Positions 1 through 5,926 of a stretch of DNA of 7,082 nt are shown here, one piece after another. Position 1 is the first letter of the stretch. Each line of letters begins with the position of its first letter. The position numbers were made by a program, and so were the translations under genes. Below the pieces are notes generated by a model. That model worked only from the letters and a program-made list of their open reading frames with translations. It did not search any database and was not told the origin of the DNA. The stretch spans positions 1 to 7,082 of the forward strand of contig JARIET010000150.1 of assembly GCA_031127185.1 (NCBI GenBank). The letters run 5' to 3'. Origin of the DNA: Gemmatimonadota bacterium. Its GTDB lineage: Bacteria > Gemmatimonadota > Gemmatimonadetes > Gemmatimonadales > Gemmatimonadaceae.

Positions 1-1
1 C

Positions 2-847
2 GAGCACCCCACGCTTGCCGACGTTGCACGCCACGCCGGGCTGAGCGACTCGCACTTTCAGCGCCTCTTCACGCGCTGGGCCGGCATCAGCCCCAAGCGG
101 TACATCCAGCACCAGACGGCCGACCTTCTCACGACGCTGCTGCGAAACGAACGCACGGTACTTGAGGCCACCTTCGAGGCCGGACTTTCCGGTCCGGGTC
201 GCGCGCACGACCTCGTGCTCAATGCTGAGGCGGTCACGCCGGGTGATGTCGCCCGTGCCGGCGAGGGCCTGACGATCGCGTATGGATTTCACGGTACGCC
301 ATTTGGCGCGTGCCTGATTGCCCTCACGCCGCATGGCATTTGCCATCTCGCCTTTCTCGGGCCCGTCTCACGCGCGGATGCGTTGGCGCGACTGAAGTAC
401 GACTGGCCACGGGCGACGTTCCATCCCGACCAGCGCTCGACGGCGGCCGCCGTCGCCCGGGCGGTCCCCGCTCCCGGTGAGCGGGCCGTCCCCGGTCTCG
501 CCCTTCACGTGAAGGGTACGAACTTTCAGCTGAAGGTCTGGCGCGCGCTGCTCGCGGTCCCTGATGGCGGCGCGACGACCTACGGCGCCATTGCCACCGC
601 CATTGAGGAGCCCGGCGCCTCACGCGCTGTGGGCAATGCCGTGGGCCGCAACCCGATCAGCTGGCTCATCCCCTGCCACCGCGTGCTCCGCAGCACTGGC
701 GCGCTGGGCGGCTACGCCTGGGGTCCCGACCGCAAGCGTGTGATGCTCGCGTGGGAGCGCGTGACCACCACCCCTGCTACGCCGCTTGCGCGGCCTGCGC
801 AGCCTGCGCGCCGGCCAGCGACACCGCGCGTCGCGCGCCTCGCTTGA
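2..847 (+). CDS. Ada-like protein: AraC-type HTH fused to methylated-DNA-[protein]-cysteine S-methyltransferase (5' truncated)
   Basis: Repairs O6-alkylguanine by moving the alkyl group irreversibly onto its own cysteine; the DNA-binding half suggests it also acts as a regulator of alkylation damage genes. The frame is open from the left edge, so the start lies outside the window; 281 codons are visible. Residues 3-40 of the visible part form an AraC-type helix-turn-helix (LADVARHAGLSDSHFQRLF), with a weaker second one at about 40-70. Residues 92-165 match the ribonuclease-like N-domain of the transferase, and 171-251 the catalytic domain, with the PCHR active site (Cys at 674-676), a probable Arg finger in ASRAVGNAVG, and the GGYAWG segment. 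An internal GTG at 215 would remove the HTH and is not a credible start. Whether an Ada zinc domain precedes the HTH cannot be seen: both full Ada and shorter HTH-transferase proteins exist. The last 30 residues are a Pro/Ala/Arg-rich tail beyond the usual family end, which lies in the overlap with the convergent HNH gene. Confidence 0.93.
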   Translation, partial: EHPTLADVARHAGLSDSHFQRLFTRWAGISPKRYIQHQTADLLTTLLRNERTVLEATFEAGLSGPGRAHDLVLNAEAVTPGDVARAGEGLTIAYGFHGTPFGACLIALTPHGICHLAFLGPVSRADALARLKYDWPRATFHPDQRSTAAAVARAVPAPGERAVPGLALHVKGTNFQLKVWRALLAVPDGGATTYGAIATAIEEPGASRAVGNAVGRNPISWLIPCHRVLRSTGALGGYAWGPDRKRVMLAWERVTTTPATPLARPAQPARRPATPRVARLA

Positions 848-1199
848 AGTTGCGGTGCACGGCGCGCGCATAGCGCATGAAGTTGGCGCCAGCCCAGGGG
901 TGGCGGACGAAGAACTCGAGCGGCAGCAACGAGCCCTTCAGCTGGTTGCACGCCACGCAGGCCGAGACGAGGTTGCCCGGTGCATGGTCGCCCCCGCGCG
1001 ACAGCGGGAGCACATGGTCCAGCGTGGCATTGTCGAGTCCTAGGGACGTGCCGCAGTAAACGCACCGCCGCCCGCAATCACGGAAAGTCTCGCGCTTGAC
1101 GTGCCGCTTGTTGTGTTGGGCGAGCACGCGACGACGATGGCGGGCCAGGCCACGGGGCGAACGGGCCAACGCAAAGCGGTGAACGTTCCGGTGGGACAT
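777..1199 (-). CDS. HNH endonuclease family protein
   Basis: A 140-residue protein with a complete HNH nuclease core: a zinc-binding CVYC pair (C46, C49), LDHVLPLSRGG with the general-base histidine H62, N76 in GNLVSAC, and a second zinc pair CVAC (C81, C84) followed by N85 and KG. The family cuts or nicks DNA with one metal ion. Free-standing HNH proteins of this size are widespread and their targets are mostly unknown, so restriction, mobile-element or repair roles are all open. The N-terminus (1-40) is strongly basic and could bind nucleic acid. The start ATG (complement of 1197-1199) has GAGG four bases upstream, a short but plausible ribosome binding site. The C-terminus ends in a repetitive AQAAQAAQAA tail encoded by a 9-bp repeat. 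The gene converges on the Ada-like gene and overlaps its 3' end by 71 bp. Confidence 0.88.
   Translation of the reverse strand: MSHRNVHRFALARSPRGLARHRRRVLAQHNKRHVKRETFRDCGRRCVYCGTSLGLDNATLDHVLPLSRGGDHAPGNLVSACVACNQLKGSLLPLEFFVRHPWAGANFMRYARAVHRNFKRGARRAVSLAGAQAAQAAQAA
785..811. repeat. Three imperfect 9-bp tandem units inside a convergent gene overlap
   Basis: Units cttgcgcgg (785-793), cctgcgcag (794-802) and cctgcgcgc (803-811) follow one another without gaps. Because the unit is a multiple of three, expansion keeps both frames: it gives the AQA-rich C-terminus of the HNH protein on the minus strand and part of the Pro/Ala/Arg tail of the Ada-like protein on the plus strand. It is short and could be chance in GC-rich DNA. 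Confidence 0.55.
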
Positions 1200-1230
1200 G
1201 ACACCTCGCCACTGAGGGCCAAAACGACGA

Positions 1231-1265
1231 CACCCCGCGACGGTGAACTGAACCCGTGCGGGGTG
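1231..1265. repeat. Perfect 8-bp inverted repeat (CACCCCGC / GCGGGGTG)
   Basis: The arms at 1231-1238 and 1258-1265 are exact reverse complements separated by 19 bp. The structure lies 32-66 bp upstream of the HNH start codon, so in that direction it could form a hairpin in the 5' untranslated region or serve as an operator. There is no T-tract next to either arm, which argues against an intrinsic terminator. In sequence this rich in G and C an 8-bp match is not rare, so function is uncertain. Confidence 0.35.
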
Positions 1266-1450
1266 GCGGATATGGGGCGGAGACTCCAGCCGTCAGTCGC
1301 GGCGCGCGACAGCGGCGGTGGATCCTGTTGCTCGGGGGGTCGTCCTCGCGAACGGTCCATGAGCCTCCGGTGGAGCGGCCGATCCAGATCGGGCGCTCGT
1401 TCTTCCTCTTAACGCGCGGCAATCTTGTGGCGTAACACGAGAAGCGCAAT

Positions 1451-1456
1451 AGGTGG
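1451..1456 (+). promoter_or_regulatory. Possible ribosome binding site for the E1 gene
   Basis: AGGTGG is the only Shine-Dalgarno-like run before the ATG at 1470, but the 13-base spacing is longer than usual. It still favours ATG 1470 over an in-frame TTG at 1425, which has no purine-rich run before it. Confidence 0.35.
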
Positions 1457-1469
1457 TACTTTTCCCGCC

Positions 1470-3581
1470 ATGGCTACCTCGTCAAAAGCCCGGCGTGCCC
1501 CTGCCGCTGGCCCCCTGACCCGCGATCAGCTCCTTGCCGCCTGGCGCACGATGCTCCTCTCGCGCCGCGTGGATGACAAGGAGATCCAGCTCAAGCGTCA
1601 GAACAAGACGTTTTTCCAGATCTCCAGCGCTGGTCACGAAGCGGTCACGACCGCAGCGGCCATGGCCCTCAAGCCGGCCTACGACTGGTTCTATCTCTAC
1701 TACCGGGACCGCGCGATCTGCCTCGCCTGCGGGATGACCCCGGCCGAAATGCTCTACTCGGCCGTCGGCGCTGCCGCCGACCCCAACTCGGGCGGCCGGC
1801 AGATGCCGTCACACTGGGGATACAAAAAAGCCAACATCATGTCGGTGTCGTCGCCCACGGGAACGCAGTTCCTGCAGGCCGTTGGCGCCGCTGAAGCCAC
1901 GATGCGCGCCTCCAACCTGAGCGACAAGGACGGCTTCCCCGGCGATGACGTCGTCCTCGTCACCACCGGCGAAGGCCAGACCAGCGAAGGTGAGTTCTAC
2001 GAGTCACTGAGCACTGCCAGCAACCTCGGCCTTCCGGTCGTCTATCTCGTCGAAGACAACGGCTACGCCATCTCCGTCCCGGTCGAGGTCAATACGCCGG
2101 GCGGTTCCATTTCGGAGATCGTGAAGTCCTACCCCGGCCTCCATATCGAAAAGGTGGACGGCTGCGATTTCATCGCGTCGTATGAAGCCATGAGCCGGGC
2201 CATCGCCTACGCTCGCGAGCGTCGCGGTCCGGCGTTGGTGCACGCGCGCGTGATTCGCCCGTACTCGCACTCCCTCTCGGACGACGAAGTGCTCTACCGT
2301 CCGAAGGAAGAGCGCGACGCCGACGCCGCGCGCGATCCGATCACGACCTTCCCCGCCTGGCTCGTGGCCAATGGCCACGCCACCGAGGCCGAGCTCAAGG
2401 CAATTGCGGAGGCCGTTGATGCCGAGGTGCTGGCCGCCACGGACGACGCGCTCTCGCAGCCGCAGCCCGCCGCGGACACCATCCACTTCGGCACCTACTC
2501 GCCGGATGTGGACCCGACCAGCGAGCAGTTCGACACGGAAGACGATCCGCAGTTTTCGGGCGATCCAACGACGATGGTGGATCTCCTGAACGTGTGCATG
2601 AAAGACGAGATGCGCCGCGATCCGCGCATCCTCGTCTTTGGCGAAGATGTGGCCGACGTCTCGCGCGAAGCCTACCTCGGCAAGGTCAAAGGCAAGGGCG
2701 GCGTCTTCAAGGTGACGTGGGGGCTGCAGAAGGAGTTCGGCGGCAACCGCGTGTACAACTCACCGCTCGCCGAGGCCAACATTGTGGGCCGTGCGATCGG
2801 CCTCGCGCACCGCGGTTTCAAGCCCGTCGTCGAAATCCAGTTCTTCGACTACATCTGGCCGGCATACATGCAGCTGCGCGATGAGCTCGCGACCATGCGC
2901 TGGCGGTCCAACAATCACTTCAGTGCGCCGGTGGTGGTTCGCACGACCTACGGTGGCTATATCCGCGGCGCCGTCTACCACTCGCAGACCGGGGCGTCGC
3001 TCTTCACGCACTGCCCCGGACTGCGCGTGGTCTGTCCCAGCAATGCGCTCGACGCCAACGGACTGCTGCGCACCGCCATTCGCTGCGACGACCCGGTGAT
3101 TTTCCTCGAGCACAAGCACCTGTACCGCCAGACCTATAACAAGGGCCAGTACCCCGGCCCGAACTTCATGATCCCGTTCGGCAAGGCGCGCACGGTGCGC
3201 GAGGGAACGGACGTAACCGTCGTCACCTATGGTGCCACCGTGCAACGCGCCTTCGTCGCGGCGCGCGAAGTTGCCGAGCGCGGAATCAGCGTAGAAGTGA
3301 TAGACCTGCGGACGCTCTCGCCCTGGGACAAGGAGGCGGTGTTCAACTCGGTCAGGAAGACCAACCGCGTCATTGTCGCATACGAGGATTCGGAAAGCTG
3401 GGGCTATGGCGCCGAGATCGCGGCCCGAATCGCTGACGAGTGTTTCCCCTACCTCGATGCGCCGGTGAAGCGCGTGGCGAGCACGGACACCTGGGTCGGA
3501 TACGCACCACAGCTGGAAGATGCGATCCTGCCGCAAGTGAGCAGCTTTGTGTCTGCGTACGAGGATATCGTCCGCTTCTGA
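1470..3581 (+). CDS. Fused alpha/beta E1 subunit of a thiamine-dependent 2-oxoacid dehydrogenase (branched-chain type likely)
   Basis: Decarboxylates a 2-oxoacid with thiamine diphosphate and passes the acyl group to the lipoyl domain of E2 in the cytoplasmic dehydrogenase complex. The 703-residue protein carries both E1 subunits in one chain. The alpha part (about 15-330) has YYRDRA (77-82), [10 protein letters not shown], the cofactor-metal motif GEGQTSEGE (from 167) with EDNGYAI (195-201), and the loop SHSLSDDE with H267. The GEG form and the SDD loop look like branched-chain rather than pyruvate E1. A variable acidic linker (about 331-365) leads to the beta part (365-703), with GEDVA (391-395), the conserved Glu E435 in [10 protein letters not shown] that activates the cofactor, and the catalytic-type His H504 in YHSQTG. 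All expected key residues are present. Substrate is inferred; pyruvate or a broad specificity remains possible. No E2 or E3 gene is in view. ATG 1470 was chosen because the 15 extra residues from TTG 1425 match nothing in the family. The hybrid kinase gene starts 4 nt after the stop. Confidence 0.93.
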   Translation: MATSSKARRAPAAGPLTRDQLLAAWRTMLLSRRVDDKEIQLKRQNKTFFQISSAGHEAVTTAAAMALKPAYDWFYLYYRDRAICLACGMTPAEMLYSAVGAAADPNSGGRQMPSHWGYKKANIMSVSSPTGTQFLQAVGAAEATMRASNLSDKDGFPGDDVVLVTTGEGQTSEGEFYESLSTASNLGLPVVYLVEDNGYAISVPVEVNTPGGSISEIVKSYPGLHIEKVDGCDFIASYEAMSRAIAYARERRGPALVHARVIRPYSHSLSDDEVLYRPKEERDADAARDPITTFPAWLVANGHATEAELKAIAEAVDAEVLAATDDALSQPQPAADTIHFGTYSPDVDPTSEQFDTEDDPQFSGDPTTMVDLLNVCMKDEMRRDPRILVFGEDVADVSREAYLGKVKGKGGVFKVTWGLQKEFGGNRVYNSPLAEANIVGRAIGLAHRGFKPVVEIQFFDYIWPAYMQLRDELATMRWRSNNHFSAPVVVRTTYGGYIRGAVYHSQTGASLFTHCPGLRVVCPSNALDANGLLRTAIRCDDPVIFLEHKHLYRQTYNKGQYPGPNFMIPFGKARTVREGTDVTVVTYGATVQRAFVAAREVAERGISVEVIDLRTLSPWDKEAVFNSVRKTNRVIVAYEDSESWGYGAEIAARIADECFPYLDAPVKRVASTDTWVGYAPQLEDAILPQVSSFVSAYEDIVRF

Positions 3582-3585
3582 TCCC

Positions 3586-5856
3586 ATGTCGCGCCGCGTT
3601 GGGCTGACGCGCAGTTATGTCTTCGCGTTGGTGGCGACATCGGCGATGATGTTCGCCGGCGCCGCCTTCGTGGACAGCGCGCTCCGCGAACTGCGCGGCG
3701 ACGGCCCGCTGCTGAATATCGTGGGCCGGCAGCGGATGCTCAGCCAGCAGGTCGCCAAGAGCGCACTGTGGGTAGCCAACGCCCCGGACGACGCGACGCG
3801 CAGCGCGGCCCGCGCCGAGATGCGCGACGCGATTACCGAGATGGCGGTCAACCGTAAATACCTGCTGGAGGGCGACGCAGACCGACACCTGTTGTCATCG
3901 CCGTTCGCCGGCAATGCCCTTCGCGGCGCGGCACGTGACATCACCCTCTCGAATGCGGCGACATTTGCCGCGCTTGATTCGGCGGCGCACGTGGCATCGA
4001 ATCCGGCCGCAGCGTTACCGGAGATCAGTCGCGCCGTCAGCGTCATTCTCCGGACGGAACCGGCATATAGCTCGGCCGTCGACCGGGAGATCTCGGCGCT
4101 CGGGGAGCAATCCGCGGAGCGCGTGCGTGACACGCGCACTTTGATGTGGTCGGTCGTCATCGTCATTCAGCTGGCGCTGGTCGCCATCGGCATCCTGGTG
4201 CTGCGGCCTGCGGCGCGAAGCACACGATCTGCGCTGGTGGCGCTCTCACGATCCAACCGTGAGCTCGATTGGGCGCTCGAAGCCGCGCAGGAAACTGCCC
4301 GCGCGAAATCCGAGTTCCTTGCAACCATGAGCCATGAACTCCGCACACCGCTCAACGCCGTGATCGGACTCAGCGGCTTGATGGCCGACACGAAACTCGA
4401 CGACCGCCAGCGCCTGTTCGTCTCCACCATCAATCGCTCCGGCGAGGCCCTCCTCGGCCTCATCAACAACGTGCTCGACTTGTCGAAAATCGACGCTGGA
4501 AAGCTGGAACTGGAGATGGTGGATTTTGATCTCCGCGAGATCGTCGAGACCACGGTCGAAACGCTTGCGTTGCGCGCGGAAGGGCGCAACGTGGAGCTCG
4601 CAACGTTTGTGGCACCCGCGCTACCGGCTGCGTTCGTCGGCGACCCGGGCCGCATCCGGCAGGTACTGCTCAACCTCGTGGGCAACGCGCTCAAGTTCAC
4701 GGAAGAAGGGTCGGTGATTGTCCGCACGACTCGGGCAGTCAACGGGCAGGTGCGTTTCGAGGTGGTGGACACCGGCATCGGGATTCCCGAGGACAAGATC
4801 GGCGGGCTCTTTCAGGCCTTCGCGCAAGTCGATGCATCCACGACTCGCAAGTTCGGTGGCACGGGCCTCGGGCTCGACATTTCGCGCCGAATTGTCGCCA
4901 TGATGCACGGCACGATCGGCGTCACCAGCCGAGTTGGCCAGGGGTCTACCTTCTGGTTCGAGCTACCGCTCGCGCCAGCGGCCGCTCAGCCAGCCGCCGA
5001 CCCGCGAGAGCTGCTGGGCCGCCGCATCCTGATCGTAGACGACAACGATGCCAACCGTTTGTTGCTCGAAGAGATTGCCCGGGCATGGCAGATGGAGCCT
5101 ACCGCCGTCGCCGCTGCAGGTGCCGCGATCCGCGAACTGAAGCAGGCCGCCGCGACTGGCAGACCGTATGACTTCGCGCTTCTCGACTGGCAGATGCCGG
5201 AGGTGGATGGCTATGGCCTCGCCCGACAGATTCATTCCGACGCGAACATCGCCGGAACGCCGTTGATACTCATCAGCTCGTTCACCCACACCGTGAATGA
5301 CGCCGAATTCAGCGCAGCGGGGTTTGCTGCCCGCATCTCCAAGCCCGTGCGCCAACGACCGTTGCGAAGTGCGCTACACGACGCCATCGCGCCGACGGCG
5401 ACAAGGGACCGGGTGGCGCATTCGGCTGAGAATGTGACCACGACGCCGCGATATCCGGGCAAACGCGTGTTGGTGGCCGATGACAATCCGGTCAACGTGT
5501 TGGTGCTCAAAGCGATGCTCGAGCCGTACGGTGTGCGGGCGGACGTCGCCGCCGACGGAGTGGAAGTCCTGGAGGCGCTGAAAATCGCGGCGTACGATCT
5601 CATCCTGCTTGATCTCTACATGCCGCGACTCGACGGACGCGGTGCGGCGAAGGCCATCCGCGAGCGAGAGGCGGCGTCAGGCCGACCGCGCGCGCCTATC
5701 GTGGCGGTGACCGCCAGCGTGACCGAAGAAGATCGCGCTTCGTGCCTGGCCTCCGGCATGGACGACTACGTCGGCAAGCCCGTTGCTCGCGACGTGCTCG
5801 ACGCAACCCTGAAACGGTGGCTCACAACGGGTATCCCGGCGACGCCTTTAATGTGA
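3586..5856 (+). CDS. Hybrid sensor histidine kinase with PilJ/NIT-like sensor and two receiver domains
   Basis: Inner-membrane sensor kinase of 756 residues that should autophosphorylate and pass phosphate to its own receivers. Order: transmembrane helix (about 10-30), a helical periplasmic region (31-185) beginning with LNIVGRQRMLSQQVAK (43-58), typical of PilJ-type sensors, second transmembrane helix (about 187-206), a short helical linker without a recognisable HAMP domain, HisKA domain with phospho-acceptor H250 in SHELRTP, and an ATPase domain with the N box (LLNLVGNALKF, 361-371), DTGIGIP (395-401), and GGTGLGL (424-430). Receiver 1 (479-600) has D485/D486, acceptor D534, S564 and K586. 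Receiver 2 (626-745) has D632/D633, D676, T709 and K731. Both look competent. There is no C-terminal HPt domain, so output must go through another protein. ATG 3586 puts a basic N-terminus before helix 1; there is no strong ribosome binding site, so translation may be coupled to the E1 gene, whose stop is 4 nt upstream. The ligand is unknown. Confidence 0.94.
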   Translation: MSRRVGLTRSYVFALVATSAMMFAGAAFVDSALRELRGDGPLLNIVGRQRMLSQQVAKSALWVANAPDDATRSAARAEMRDAITEMAVNRKYLLEGDADRHLLSSPFAGNALRGAARDITLSNAATFAALDSAAHVASNPAAALPEISRAVSVILRTEPAYSSAVDREISALGEQSAERVRDTRTLMWSVVIVIQLALVAIGILVLRPAARSTRSALVALSRSNRELDWALEAAQETARAKSEFLATMSHELRTPLNAVIGLSGLMADTKLDDRQRLFVSTINRSGEALLGLINNVLDLSKIDAGKLELEMVDFDLREIVETTVETLALRAEGRNVELATFVAPALPAAFVGDPGRIRQVLLNLVGNALKFTEEGSVIVRTTRAVNGQVRFEVVDTGIGIPEDKIGGLFQAFAQVDASTTRKFGGTGLGLDISRRIVAMMHGTIGVTSRVGQGSTFWFELPLAPAAAQPAADPRELLGRRILIVDDNDANRLLLEEIARAWQMEPTAVAAAGAAIRELKQAAATGRPYDFALLDWQMPEVDGYGLARQIHSDANIAGTPLILISSFTHTVNDAEFSAAGFAARISKPVRQRPLRSALHDAIAPTATRDRVAHSAENVTTTPRYPGKRVLVADDNPVNVLVLKAMLEPYGVRADVAADGVEVLEALKIAAYDLILLDLYMPRLDGRGAAKAIREREAASGRPRAPIVAVTASVTEEDRASCLASGMDDYVGKPVARDVLDATLKRWLTTGIPATPLM

Positions 5857-5926
5857 CGCGCGTTACTGGCCGATCGTGGTCGGGAGGGTCACCTTATCAG
5901 GCCGAGCTCCTTCCTTCTGGGTCCGT

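Larger units (their letters stand above)
1200..1469. other. Divergent intergenic region between HNH and E1 genes
   Basis: This 270-bp stretch has no credible gene. The open frames crossing it on either strand lack recognisable motifs and ribosome binding sites. It should carry the promoters of the minus-strand HNH gene and the plus-strand dehydrogenase gene. I could not identify a convincing -35/-10 pair for either direction. The only clear structures are the inverted repeat at 1231-1265 and a purine-rich AGGTGG at 1451-1456 ahead of the dehydrogenase start. Confidence 0.6.

Noticed and set aside
712..1077. Minus-strand open frame of 121 codons overlapping the HNH gene in another frame
   Set aside because: The HNH frame carries a full set of conserved motifs and a ribosome binding site; this one has neither.
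1101..1412. Plus-strand open frame of 103 codons in the HNH gene and intergenic region
   Set aside because: It runs antisense to the HNH gene for about 100 bp, and its product has no domain, signal or family resemblance.
1078..1449. Minus-strand open frame of 123 codons across the intergenic region
   Set aside because: Arg/Pro-rich composition without motifs, and partial overlap with the HNH gene in a different frame; it looks like random GC-rich translation.
1425..1469. Upstream TTG start extending the E1 protein by 15 residues
   Set aside because: No ribosome binding site precedes it and the added residues do not resemble the family; ATG 1470 is better supported.
2760..3587. Long minus-strand open frame of 275 codons opposite the E1 beta half
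   Set aside because: It lies entirely antisense to a strongly conserved coding region, has no recognisable domain, and is the expected result of GC-rich codon use in the real gene.
5857..5926. Possible terminator or promoter between kinase and Ig-domain genes
   Set aside because: No stable hairpin followed by a T-run and no convincing -35/-10 spacing is visible in these 70 bp, so neither can be supported.
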